Source: CAYLHB01 sp041908795 (GTDB taxonomy: Bacteria > Patescibacteriota > Minisyncoccia > Phycocordibacterales > UBA12088). Taken from it: a stretch of 27,973 nucleotides of DNA. Within the stretch, counting starts at the first letter, position 1, and every line of letters starts with the position of its first letter. The stretch covers positions 1 through 27,973 of the forward strand of contig JAYRER010000045.1 of the NCBI GenBank assembly GCA_041908795.1. The letters are read 5' to 3'. The notes under the pieces were generated by a model, which saw only the letters and a program-made list of their open reading frames with translations, was not told where the DNA came from and ran no database searches. A program made the translations under genes and the position numbers. This document shows, in pieces, positions 7,640-14,983 of the stretch.

Positions 7640-8209
7640 ATGTTGAATTACAATGAAATAACTACAGGTAAGGTAATTGTCTACAACAACGAACCCTACA
7701 AGGTGCTCTCGCACCACGTCTTTCGCATGCAACAGAGAAAACCGGTGAACGCTACCAAAATGAAGGGTCTCAAAACCGGCAAAGTCGTTGAGTACAGCTT
7801 CCACCAGAACGAGAGTGTGGACGAAGCAATGCTTGAGAAGCGCCCCATCATTTTCATCTTCGAAAGTAAAGGTGAGTACTGGTTTCATGAACACGGAAAC
7901 CCCGGTACTCGTTTCGCACTTTCACGCGACCTCATTGGCGGTAAAGAACAGTACCTTAAACCAAAAGATGAGTACCAAGCGGTACTTTTCGATGAAGAAA
8001 TCATTGGTGTTGAGGTGCCTGTAAAAATGACGTTCGTGGTCAAGGAAGCACCTCCTGCAGTTCGCGGCAACACCGCACAAGGCGCAACCAAAGCGGTGAC
8101 GCTCGAAACAGGCGCAATGGTTGTGGCACCACTCTTTATTAACACGGGCGATGTAGTGGAGATAAACACCGAAACAGGTGAGTACGTAGGAAGGACTGAA
8201 AAAAAGTAA
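7640..8209 (+). CDS. efp: Elongation factor P
   Basis: 189 residues, the normal EF-P length. EF-P relieves ribosomes stalled at proline runs by binding between the P and E sites. The N-terminal KOW-like domain (EPYKVLSHHVF), the middle OB domain and the C-terminal OB domain ending PLFINTGDVVEINTETGEYV are all recognisable. The tip loop that in E. coli reads PGKG around Lys34 is here RMQQRKPV; by ungapped alignment from the shared EPY, Gln32 takes the place of the modified Lys. No EF-P modification enzyme (EpmA, EpmB, EarP, YmfI) is encoded in the window. It is a single-gene unit with its own promoter and is followed by the acyl carrier protein gene. Confidence 0.95.
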   Translation: MLNYNEITTGKVIVYNNEPYKVLSHHVFRMQQRKPVNATKMKGLKTGKVVEYSFHQNESVDEAMLEKRPIIFIFESKGEYWFHEHGNPGTRFALSRDLIGGKEQYLKPKDEYQAVLFDEEIIGVEVPVKMTFVVKEAPPAVRGNTAQGATKAVTLETGAMVVAPLFINTGDVVEINTETGEYVGRTEKK

Positions 8210-8210
8210 G

Positions 8211-8238
8211 TTGTATAAGTTCTGAGTTTAGCTATACT
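8211..8238 (+). promoter_or_regulatory. Promoter of the acyl carrier protein gene
   Basis: TATACT (8233-8238) is a good -10, with TTGTAT (8211-8216) as a weak -35 at 16 bases. It starts right after the efp stop and gives a leader of about 40 bases. Confidence 0.45.
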
Positions 8239-8248
8239 GTGGCTAGTT

Positions 8249-8266
8249 GCCGGCCATTGAGCCGGC
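8249..8266 (+). promoter_or_regulatory. Hairpin in the acyl carrier protein leader
   Basis: GCCGGC-CATTGA-GCCGGC forms a GC-only 6-bp stem in the predicted leader, 9 bases before the SD (GGAGGG, 8276-8281). It could stabilise the 5' end or modulate initiation. The leader contrasts with the leaderless genes nearby. Confidence 0.4.
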
Positions 8267-8286
8267 TTGGTCAATGGAGGGTCGTA

Positions 8287-8553
8287 ATGGAGGGTACACT
8301 GGGTGAAGGTGGTCAGACGAACATTGCCGAGCGGGTGCGGCAATTTATCGTTAGACAGCTAAAGGAGGACGCGCACAAAGTTGTCGACGAGGCAAGTTTT
8401 ACCGACAACCTTGGTGTAGACAGTCTCGACTTGATCGAGTTGGTCTTGGCACTCGAGACGGAGTTTGCGCTCGAGATTCCCGACAGTGCGGTAGAAACCA
8501 TCGACACTGTGGGGGATCTCATTCAGTATATCCAGAAAACACTTGAGAAATAG
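8287..8553 (+). CDS. acpP: Acyl carrier protein
   Basis: 88 residues. The motif LGVDSLDLIELVLALE contains Ser46, the site for 4'-phosphopantetheine, followed by the typical helix II and FALEIPDSAVETIDTVGDLIQYI. Such proteins carry acyl chains as thioesters for fatty acid, lipid A, lipoate or polyketide pathways. The ATG at 8287 is chosen because GGAGGG lies 5 bases upstream; a longer in-frame TTG start at 8239 would remove the SD. No fatty-acid synthesis gene is nearby. Many CPR bacteria have incomplete fatty-acid synthesis, so the acyl source and partner are unclear. The gene forms its own unit: promoter at 8211-8238, leader hairpin, terminator at 8587-8608. Confidence 0.92.
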   Translation: MEGTLGEGGQTNIAERVRQFIVRQLKEDAHKVVDEASFTDNLGVDSLDLIELVLALETEFALEIPDSAVETIDTVGDLIQYIQKTLEK

Positions 8554-8586
8554 TGAGGCTTCACTTTCACTATTCACACACAACGA

Positions 8587-8608
8587 TGCCGGACCTCGAG
8601 GTCCGGCA
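8587..8608. terminator. Bidirectional terminator between acpP and rpsR
   Basis: TGCCGGACC-TCGA-GGTCCGGCA forms a perfect 9-bp GC-rich stem with a 4-base loop; the loop TCGA is itself self-complementary, so the whole 22 bases are palindromic. On the plus strand CACCGTTTT follows. It lies between convergent genes, 34 bases past the acpP stop and 24 past the rpsR stop, and can serve both. Confidence 0.8.
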
Positions 8609-8631
8609 CACCGTTTTCCATAGACACAAAA

Positions 8632-8844
8632 CTACTTTGCGACGTAGGGCAAGAAACCCATCTCGCGTGCATACTTCACCGCCATAGAGAGGCGCCGCTG
8701 GCTCACCGCCGCAAGGTTAGTCTGCTTGCGTGACAAAATGCGTCCGTGCGGATTGAGAAAACGCTTTAAGGTTTCGGCGTCCTTATAATCGAAATAGCGA
8801 ATGGATGCAGGCAAATCGGGGCGTGTTCGTTTTTGATCGGTCAT
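8632..8844 (-). CDS. rpsR: Small ribosomal subunit protein bS18
   Basis: 70 residues, standard length. The core IRYFDYKDAETLKRFLNPHG, then RILSRKQTNLAAVSQRRLSMAVKYAREMGFLPY, is diagnostic of S18, which binds S6 on the platform of the 30S subunit. It is the third gene of rpsF-ssb-rpsR, 15 bases after ssb. No SD is visible before the ATG, so it may depend on coupling from ssb. In many bacteria rplI follows; here a terminator and a convergent gene follow instead. Confidence 0.96.
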   Translation of the reverse strand: MTDQKRTRPDLPASIRYFDYKDAETLKRFLNPHGRILSRKQTNLAAVSQRRLSMAVKYAREMGFLPYVAK

Positions 8845-8859
8845 AGAATGTAGTTACAG

Positions 8860-9294
8860 CTAAAAGGGTATGTCGTCGGGATTAATGTCTTCCTCCGGGT
8901 ACTCAATACTGTCTTCCTTAGGCTTTTGTGACGTGGTGGGCCTTGGGGTGCTCGACACATCCCCCTGCCCACGCTTCTCACCAAACTGTACCCTGTCGGC
9001 AATGATTTCAGTGCGATACTTTTTCTGCCCCTCTTGCTCCCACGAGCGAGTTTGAAGCCGCCCTTCGACAAGCGCACTACCACCCCTACGCAAGAACTGG
9101 GCGCAAAGCTCTCCTGTTTTTCCGAACGCCACAATGTTGTGGTACTCGGTCTGCTCTTGTTTATTGCCATCCCGATCACGGTACACGCGATTGGTCGCAA
9201 GAGAAAACGTTGCCACCTGCATTCCCGACGGCAGTGACTTGAGCTCCGGATCACGGGTGAGATTACCGATGATAAATACTTTGTTGAGGTACAT
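8860..9294 (-). CDS. ssb: Single-stranded DNA-binding protein
   Basis: 144 residues. An OB fold occupies about 1-105 (MYLNKVFIIGNLTRDPELK, SLATNRVYRDRDG, EYHNIVAFGKTGELCAQFLRRG). A Pro/Thr/Gln-rich linker leads to the acidic C-terminal tip DINPDDIPF (136-144), the docking tail for repair and replication partners. It coats single-stranded DNA as a tetramer in known homologues. The ATG at 9294 sits 4 bases after the rpsF stop, and the GAGGAG inside the end of rpsF can act as a distant SD, so the two are translationally linked. Confidence 0.96.
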   Translation of the reverse strand: MYLNKVFIIGNLTRDPELKSLPSGMQVATFSLATNRVYRDRDGNKQEQTEYHNIVAFGKTGELCAQFLRRGGSALVEGRLQTRSWEQEGQKKYRTEIIADRVQFGEKRGQGDVSSTPRPTTSQKPKEDSIEYPEEDINPDDIPF

Positions 9295-9298
9295 ATGA

Positions 9299-9790
9299 CT
9301 ACGTTATCATCTCCTCTATTTGCTTTTCAAGTACCTCCTCGGAGACCTCCACCTTCTCCTCCTTCACCTCACGCTTGGTGATGGTAGTGGGCTCGAGGGT
9401 GACAGGCTGGGGCCTGAAAAGCTTTGGCGTATCTTCCTCACTGCCATCAAGCGAAAACGTGAGCGAGCGAACAATCCATTGACTCTGTGCAAGTGACGCC
9501 TTGAGTTCAGGCATACGCTCGGGGAGGGCGGTAAAGCGCATCCACCCGAAAAATGAGGTGTCGTACGCCTCCCACGCTCCGCCCCTCAGACGACGCATTG
9601 TGTAGGCGAGAATGAACGGTTGAGGCGCTCCCTTTACGTAGACCGCCCCGCCCGCCTTCTCAATGAGCTTTTCGAGCTCTCCGACACGAAGCGCCAGGTC
9701 GTCGGGACCGAGCGACGGTACGAGGTGGTAGCCGAGCTCGTACTTCATAAGCTCCGCTCCCTCGTCTTCATGTACTTTTTTTGCCGGCAT
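9299..9790 (-). CDS. rpsF: Small ribosomal subunit protein bS6
   Basis: 163 residues, longer than the usual 95-135. Residues about 14-112 carry the S6 ferredoxin-like fold (YELGYHLVPSLGPDDLALRVGELEKLIEKAGG, then FILAYTMRRLRGG and FFGWMRFTA). A charged C-terminal extension (about 120-163, Lys/Glu/Val-rich) follows. Identity is supported by the operon order rpsF-ssb-rpsR. Its ATG has AAGGA 9 bases upstream, a real SD with a short leader. In other bacteria the S6-S18 complex can repress its own mRNA through the leader; the leader here is only about 27 bases, so that control is uncertain. Confidence 0.88.
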   Translation of the reverse strand: MPAKKVHEDEGAELMKYELGYHLVPSLGPDDLALRVGELEKLIEKAGGAVYVKGAPQPFILAYTMRRLRGGAWEAYDTSFFGWMRFTALPERMPELKASLAQSQWIVRSLTFSLDGSEEDTPKLFRPQPVTLEPTTITKREVKEEKVEVSEEVLEKQIEEMIT

Positions 9791-9823
9791 TGTTATGGTT
9801 CCTTAAAATTGGTAAGTCGGCAC

Positions 9824-9852
9824 ACGGTACCATACCTTTTTATGCACCACAA
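9824..9852 (-). promoter_or_regulatory. Promoter of the rpsF-ssb-rpsR operon
   Basis: On the minus strand TTGTGG (9852-9847), a 17-base spacer and TGG-TACCGT (9832-9824) make a -35 plus extended -10. The predicted start near 9817 gives a leader of about 27 bases containing the AAGGA SD (9804-9800). Confidence 0.45.
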
Positions 9853-9875
9853 GGAGCTGTGGCGGTGCACGTGCA

Positions 9876-9884
9876 TGCTACCAT
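9876..9884 (+). promoter_or_regulatory. Extended -10 promoter, leaderless, of the PrgI-like gene
   Basis: TGCTACCAT is a TGn extended -10. Seven bases follow and then the ATG at 9892, with no SD. It is divergent from, and close to, the rpsF promoter. Confidence 0.5.
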
Positions 9885-9891
9885 ACGGTGT

Positions 9892-10269
9892 ATGTACGTG
9901 TACTCTGAAGATGCGGTGTTCGGACCTTTAACACTAAAACAGTTCCTTGCGCTTACTCTTGGTGGAGCGATTGCGTGGCTTATGGTACTGGGAGTATACC
10001 CTTATGGCGAGGGCATCGCGGCGGTCTGCGGTGGAATCACCATTGCGCTCGCGTACCACCTCCGACCTACAAAAATAGAGGGAGAGGAAGCCGTTCGCGC
10101 ACACTTCCAAAACCCCGAGGGGGCAAGGCGTCTGCAAAAGAAAATTGCGGAACTCACTGCACAACTCGGCGAGCGCAAGGCAAAAGGTTTCGCCGACAAC
10201 GCACCTGTTGAGGAAGCTCTCGCTTTTCTTGAAAAGATTGCGCATGAGCACACCCCGACACCACGCTGA
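9892..10269 (+). CDS. PrgI-family-like small membrane protein
   Basis: 125 residues. The N-terminal DAVFGPLTLKQFLALTLGG strongly recalls the PrgI family motif (GPLTxKQF before the first membrane segment), known from VirB3-like parts of Gram-positive and CPR type IV secretion clusters. Two membrane segments span about 16-35 and 40-56. A charged cytoplasmic helix at about 77-96 (ARRLQKKIAELTAQLGERK) may be a coiled coil. The ATG at 9892 is chosen for its leaderless-type promoter; the frame extends upstream without support. No VirB4 or other secretion gene is in the window, so it may be an orphan or act with distant partners. It converges on tatD with 11 bases between stops. Confidence 0.6.
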   Translation: MYVYSEDAVFGPLTLKQFLALTLGGAIAWLMVLGVYPYGEGIAAVCGGITIALAYHLRPTKIEGEEAVRAHFQNPEGARRLQKKIAELTAQLGERKAKGFADNAPVEEALAFLEKIAHEHTPTPR

Positions 10270-10280
10270 CCCGCTACCTG

Positions 10281-11144
10281 CTACCCATTGTGCATACTCA
10301 CTCCGAACATGCGTCGCGCATTCTCGGCAAGTTGTCGCTCCAGCGTCTCAGGCTGCGTATTTCGTATGGTGGCCATGCGCTCTACGACGAATTGTACGTA
10401 CTCAGGTAGGTTGCGCAGACCACGATGCGGCACGGGTGCTACGTACGGCGCATCGGTTTCCGCATGGAGAAGCTCGGCGGGAGCGGCTCGTATGACCTCA
10501 TCGTACATGCTTGAAAAGGTAACAACGCCTGTAAACGAGGTCGAATACCCCATATCCCAAAATGCGCGCGCATCATCGAGAGAACCGGCAAAGAAGTGGC
10601 TGTTCCCAAGCACGTTCGCTTTGCGCTTCAATATTTCCTGCGCCTCGCGGTAGGCATTCTTGCCGTTGCCGCTCCGCAAGTGGAGCATGAGCGGCTTTTC
10701 CACCTCATTGGCAAGTGCGATCTGCGCCTCAAACGCCTCCACCTGCCGGCGATGCGCCGCGTCATCGAGAACCCTGAAAAAATCAAGCCCACATTCACCA
10801 ATTGCGACAACTTTTGGATTGTTCGCGAGCTTACGGTAGCGCGCGTGATTGAACGTTTCACCATGCGAGGTAAAAGCCTTTCCATACTCCCCAAGCTCCG
10901 CCTCGTCGTGGTATGAGGCGGACGTGTGGACAGGATGAAGACCTACCGTGGCATATACATATGTAAGGGTATCCGGTTCGCTCGCACACTCACAGGCAAT
11001 CTCCACGGCACGTTGTGACGTTGCGTACATCGTACCAACATTGATCATCGAAACTCCAACTTCGTATGCGCTTCTTGCGACCTTACGATAGTCATCTTTA
11101 AAGACCGAGGTATTAAGGTGAGTATGAATATCACAGTAACGCAT
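10281..11144 (-). CDS. tatD: TatD-family metal-dependent deoxyribonuclease
   Basis: 287 residues from the ATG at 11144. Members are TIM-barrel metallohydrolases that cleave DNA or act in nucleic-acid turnover. Metal ligands are visible in order: HTH (His7, His9), Glu117 in IGECGLDFF, His155 in LMLHLRSG, His183 in NSHFFAG and Asp231 in HAETDAPYVAP. The usual 255-265 residues are exceeded slightly. The first ATG of the open frame (6 codons upstream) is rejected because TGGTAGTAT, an extended -10, ends 8 bases before the ATG at 11144. The gene is divergent from the 11250 gene. TatD is a conserved housekeeping enzyme not tied to Tat secretion. Confidence 0.92.
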   Translation of the reverse strand: MRYCDIHTHLNTSVFKDDYRKVARSAYEVGVSMINVGTMYATSQRAVEIACECASEPDTLTYVYATVGLHPVHTSASYHDEAELGEYGKAFTSHGETFNHARYRKLANNPKVVAIGECGLDFFRVLDDAAHRRQVEAFEAQIALANEVEKPLMLHLRSGNGKNAYREAQEILKRKANVLGNSHFFAGSLDDARAFWDMGYSTSFTGVVTFSSMYDEVIRAAPAELLHAETDAPYVAPVPHRGLRNLPEYVQFVVERMATIRNTQPETLERQLAENARRMFGVSMHNG

Positions 11145-11152
11145 GCAGGTGC

Positions 11153-11161
11153 ATACTACCA
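11153..11161 (-). promoter_or_regulatory. Extended -10 promoter, leaderless, of tatD
   Basis: On the minus strand TGGTAGTAT is a TGn extended -10, followed by 8 bases and the tatD ATG. No SD is present. Confidence 0.55.
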
Positions 11162-11219
11162 CGACCGTGTGGCGATGGTGCGCACCTCCCTACCACTGTG
11201 TATAACTGATGTGCCATAC

Positions 11220-11240
11220 TATAATTATAGGTGCTACACT
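11220..11240 (+). promoter_or_regulatory. Two -10 elements before the 11250 gene
   Basis: TGCTACACT (11232-11240) is an extended -10 that ends 9 bases before the ATG at 11250, giving a near-leaderless mRNA. A perfect TATAAT at 11220-11225 lies just upstream and would give a leader of about 18 bases, also without SD. Neither has a clear -35. Confidence 0.5.
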
Positions 11241-11249
11241 GCACACTAC

Positions 11250-11948
11250 ATGCAAGGCAACGAAAAAGCGCCGGGGCTTGTGCCGCAACCACACGAGAGT
11301 CTCACAAAGCGAAAAGTGCGCGCCTTTTGGGAAAGCCCGCCCGGTGAGCGTGTAAGCTCAAGTGCACTGGTACACATACTGAAAACAGGCCGTTTTCGAA
11401 TCTGGATGGATGCACACAGCCGCACACTGGTGGGAATCCTCATCGCAGTCACCCTCCTCTACGGTATTGTTTCAATTTTTTCTATGGTTAGTACGTACCT
11501 CAAATTTAAGGACGCGGTGTTTCTTGATCCATCAGCTGTAGCGGTACAGTCAAAACCGCACGATCCTCGCGTCGAGTTCCTTACCGCACTAGAACAACCC
11601 GAGTACAATCTTGCGGGAGTTAGCACCGACGAAGAACCTGATCCGAATACTATGTATCAGATGGAGGGTTTCGTTCACTCATACGACCACGCTAATGGTA
11701 TCCTAATGGTCTACTTTGAAAAAAAAGGACAACTATTTGAATTTTTGGTTACTCCTGAAACCATTTGGATCCATGACGGTGACCCACGTGATCGTCAGAC
11801 GCCATTCACGGAACAAGCACCGGTGGTAGTGGTGAGCAACGCTATTGCAGTGACTCACCCCCTGTCAGAATCTGCAACCTTGCTTAAGGTGGAAACGATT
11901 AACTCAAAGACGAACACGAACATGCCTCTTGAGGTCGGCACCTACTAG
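11250..11948 (+). CDS. Single-pass membrane protein of unknown function
   Basis: 232 residues from the ATG at 11250. A hydrophilic, basic N-terminal part (1-55) is followed by one membrane segment at about 59-80 (TLVGILIAVTLLYGIVSIFS). The remainder (about 85-232) is beta-rich and presumably outside the membrane; YDHANGILMVYFEKKGQLFEFLVTPETIWI looks like a small barrel or OB-like fold. No family was recognised. The next gene starts 20 bases later on the same strand, so the two likely form an operon and may act together at the cell surface. The frame is open further upstream, but that part lacks any start signal and overlaps the divergent promoter region. Confidence 0.7.
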   Translation: MQGNEKAPGLVPQPHESLTKRKVRAFWESPPGERVSSSALVHILKTGRFRIWMDAHSRTLVGILIAVTLLYGIVSIFSMVSTYLKFKDAVFLDPSAVAVQSKPHDPRVEFLTALEQPEYNLAGVSTDEEPDPNTMYQMEGFVHSYDHANGILMVYFEKKGQLFEFLVTPETIWIHDGDPRDRQTPFTEQAPVVVVSNAIAVTHPLSESATLLKVETINSKTNTNMPLEVGTY

Positions 11949-11968
11949 TAGAACTTTACTCAGATACC

Positions 11969-14900
11969 ATGGACACCATTTATACCAAGAATACATTTTT
12001 CTTTTCAATACTCGAAATACTGCTATTTGGAGGCCTAGTAGTGGGAGTCTTTTTTGTGTATGGCGGTCTCTATAGCACTCCCGCTTCAGCGGGTGAGACA
12101 TATACCCCCGCATCTGGATGGATTGATATCGGAGCAAAAAACGAAGGACTCCATGGCGGAGCATGTGCTTCCAATGAGACACTCTACCAATTCGACCTTC
12201 TTGAATACAATAGTGATGATACGCCCATAAGCGTACCAGTAACCGTGGCTCTCGCGAGTCGCCTCAAGTCCGACAACACTCCAGTAACAACTGTGACCGG
12301 AAATGGCCTCACTTCACCCGAGCTCTGCTTTAATGTTGAGACACAAATACTGGGAATTTCAGTGAATGGGGGGTCTTCCTACTACGATTTCCAATCATCT
12401 ATCAGATGGACACCAGGCGACAACATCGCTATCGCGAAAGGGCGCAAAATTAGAGGACACCTCTACCTTAAGCCAAAAACGATGCCAAACCCTGACATCG
12501 AGCTTGTAGGGCCTGTCACCGGTTGGTCTACTTCAGACAAACCGGAGTTTCAGGTTAAAGTCAACGATATTCCCGCGCTTAACGGTGTCACGGGTGTGTA
12601 TGAATTGAAAGTGGTTGTCCAAAATACCGCAACCAATGAATGGAAGGAAAAGACCATCCGTATCACGGGAACTACGGGCACCTACTCACTGGATACGATC
12701 CAACTCCCCAATGGTAGTTACCGTTGGGGAGCCTACATTGGTCTCGATAAGACAGGTGCCATATCAGTTCCTCCCAATCCGAAGTCAGGGTGGGCAGGTT
12801 GGGGAACCTTCCGTATCGATAGTAGCGCACCAGAAGTTAACGTTAGCATGAGACCTTTGGTGCCCAACACCACCCAACAGGTGAACGTAACGGTAAGTTT
12901 TTCAGATTATGAATCGTATATACAAAGCGCAGAATTGTTCGTTGATGGAGTTAGCAAGAAAGTTGAAACTTGGGCTGAAAGTCAAAAAAAGAACAGGATT
13001 GATTGGCTAACTGATTACGCAATCAATAGTGCGGGTGAATTTGCGCCATTTTCAGTGGATAATAGAGAACACGATATAAAGGTACGTGTTACCAACTATG
13101 CGGGACTGGTGGCAATTGTTGAGCCCTATGGTTCGCCATTCAGAGTGACAGACACGATTAATTTTCCTGATTTTTCCATATGGGGAGTGCCCGAATTCAA
13201 CGACGCCTCAGGTAACTACAGGTTCAACAATGTGCCGAAATTCGATTGTGATAACAATCGTGATACCCAATACTGTACAAAATCAGAGGCGGGTGCTCCC
13301 CTCTACATAGCTGCTGGGTTTAAGAATATTGGAAACGCTAACGCATCAGGCATCATCAGAGTTCGTTCAAAAATAAATGTGGGCGACGACACGGATACCA
13401 CAAACGATGTGACTATATTCGGTGATGCTATGAAAATTACTGCTCCTACTGTTCCTGAAACAAATTGGCCCGCCAACGGTGGAGGCGGGCATCGGTATGT
13501 TGGCGTATGGAACAATCCGCCTGAGGGAAATCACAGGTTGGTTGAAGTGTGCTTTGATGTGGACAATATTGTAGCAGAATCAGACGAAACCAATAACTGT
13601 TACCCCCCAAATGAAATTTTTGTAGTAAAACCTGCCATTGATCCATCACTAAAGTATGATTTAAAAATTCCAAGCTCAAGTTATACCGTCGCACACGTAG
13701 ATCCTAGTGACACAACAGATTATGTTGGCGATACTATTACTGCAACATTCACCATAAAAAATGACTCGAATGGAGCTAATGGCGTCACATATACTGCAGA
13801 CAGTGCAACAACCAATCTGTGGTTCGAAATTACACAATTTTCGGCGACTGGAACTAGGTTGTGGAGAGTTACGGAAGGCCCTTTTACTGTCCCCGCTCTC
13901 ATGAGTGGTGAGCAAAGGCTGTTTACTCATTCTATTGATGTAAATACATCTCATCCGGGGCAAGTAAGGTATAGTATAACTGCCATAATTGATCCAAGGG
14001 AGTACGAGGTACCGTTGGTAAACAATTACAGAATCCTTACCACGGGTGACTTTTACCAAAAAACTACAACTTCAACTACTATCGGAGACGATAGTGTTGA
14101 CCCTGAGAAGAGACCGGATTTAAAAGTACCGGATGCAACAATACCTGCAAAAGTCATTTCAGGAGCAATGGCAACCTTCCCTTTCACGATTAAGAATGAT
14201 GACGTTCGTGATGGGTTTCCCTGTAACCCTGGATGCGCATCATCAATGGACGTCACACAAGAGGTCAGTGTCGAACTACGAGACAGCAGTGGAAGAGTGC
14301 TTGCGGCGGCCACCACCCCAACTGGCGGTATACCAGCGGGCGGAGTATACAGTGGAGTGCTTACGTGGGTGGGGGAGGTGAAAGTGGATGCTTCCGGTAA
14401 TGAGGCAAGCTATGATGATTTACAAATTTGCGTAGATTTCCCATTAGCAGAAAATGACCCAGGGGTAGTAGAAGAACTGAACGATAGTAAAGAAAGTAAT
14501 TGTAAAGTTATTGATCCATTTACCGTTCTCTTCCAATGTAGAGACGGAGAGGACAATGATGGAGATGGTCAGGTAGATCATCCAGGGTCTCCGTTCCTTG
14601 CACCTCCTACTTCGCTGGTGCAGGATAGCAACTGTGACCAGTCAGTTACGGATGACGAGGAGGGTACCCATTTCCTTTCAGTGGCCGCACAGAAACGATT
14701 AGTAGAGCGCGGACAAACAGTTGTTCTTAACATTTCTGCGCAGAGTGTAGGAACGTGTACTATCAAGGGTTCCGATGGTTCGAGCTACTCGCGCACCACC
14801 CCCGGTGGGGCCTCCCCTGGTAGCGGACTTCCAACTGATTTTGCTAATGAGCTGGTAGAGACGCAACCGTTATCTAAAATCACCACGTATGTACTCACCT

Positions 14901-14983
14901 GTAAGGCTGTTAATGGAGCTGATCTTCCAAACGATATCGCAAGCACTTTTGTGCTTGTATCACTAGGTATCAAAGAGCGTTAG
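11969..14983 (+). CDS. Large extracellular repeat protein with CARDB-like domains and Asp-rich motif
   Basis: 1004 residues. An N-terminal membrane segment at about 11-33, then an ASA site (39-41), suggests a signal peptide or anchor. The rest is extracellular beta-sandwich repeats. Ig-like segments fall at about 165-280 and 285-395. Three CARDB-like units follow at about 425-560 (ending ESDETNNCYPPNEIFVV), 565-690 (ending VPLVNNYRIL) and 705-855 (ending EELNDSKESNCKV). RDGEDNDGDGQVDHPG near 857-872 is an Asp-rich calcium-binding-like motif followed by a Cys-containing stretch, as in many parcubacterial surface proteins. There is no sorting signal or C-terminal anchor. A role in adhesion or cell-cell contact is inferred. 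Codon use in about 12840-14560 looks more AT-rich than in neighbouring genes. Confidence 0.85.
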   Translation: MDTIYTKNTFFFSILEILLFGGLVVGVFFVYGGLYSTPASAGETYTPASGWIDIGAKNEGLHGGACASNETLYQFDLLEYNSDDTPISVPVTVALASRLKSDNTPVTTVTGNGLTSPELCFNVETQILGISVNGGSSYYDFQSSIRWTPGDNIAIAKGRKIRGHLYLKPKTMPNPDIELVGPVTGWSTSDKPEFQVKVNDIPALNGVTGVYELKVVVQNTATNEWKEKTIRITGTTGTYSLDTIQLPNGSYRWGAYIGLDKTGAISVPPNPKSGWAGWGTFRIDSSAPEVNVSMRPLVPNTTQQVNVTVSFSDYESYIQSAELFVDGVSKKVETWAESQKKNRIDWLTDYAINSAGEFAPFSVDNREHDIKVRVTNYAGLVAIVEPYGSPFRVTDTINFPDFSIWGVPEFNDASGNYRFNNVPKFDCDNNRDTQYCTKSEAGAPLYIAAGFKNIGNANASGIIRVRSKINVGDDTDTTNDVTIFGDAMKITAPTVPETNWPANGGGGHRYVGVWNNPPEGNHRLVEVCFDVDNIVAESDETNNCYPPNEIFVVKPAIDPSLKYDLKIPSSSYTVAHVDPSDTTDYVGDTITATFTIKNDSNGANGVTYTADSATTNLWFEITQFSATGTRLWRVTEGPFTVPALMSGEQRLFTHSIDVNTSHPGQVRYSITAIIDPREYEVPLVNNYRILTTGDFYQKTTTSTTIGDDSVDPEKRPDLKVPDATIPAKVISGAMATFPFTIKNDDVRDGFPCNPGCASSMDVTQEVSVELRDSSGRVLAAATTPTGGIPAGGVYSGVLTWVGEVKVDASGNEASYDDLQICVDFPLAENDPGVVEELNDSKESNCKVIDPFTVLFQCRDGEDNDGDGQVDHPGSPFLAPPTSLVQDSNCDQSVTDDEEGTHFLSVAAQKRLVERGQTVVLNISAQSVGTCTIKGSDGSSYSRTTPGGASPGSGLPTDFANELVETQPLSKITTYVLTCKAVNGADLPNDIASTFVLVSLGIKER

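Noticed and set aside
9781..9891. N-terminal extension of the PrgI-like protein from 9781
   Set aside because: The extra 37 residues overlap the rpsF promoter and start, do not resemble the family, and a leaderless-type promoter sits before the ATG at 9892.
11118..11249. N-terminal extension of the 11250 gene from 11118
   Set aside because: It would overlap the divergent tatD start and promoter, and its residues lack any pattern; the extended -10 supports the ATG at 11250.
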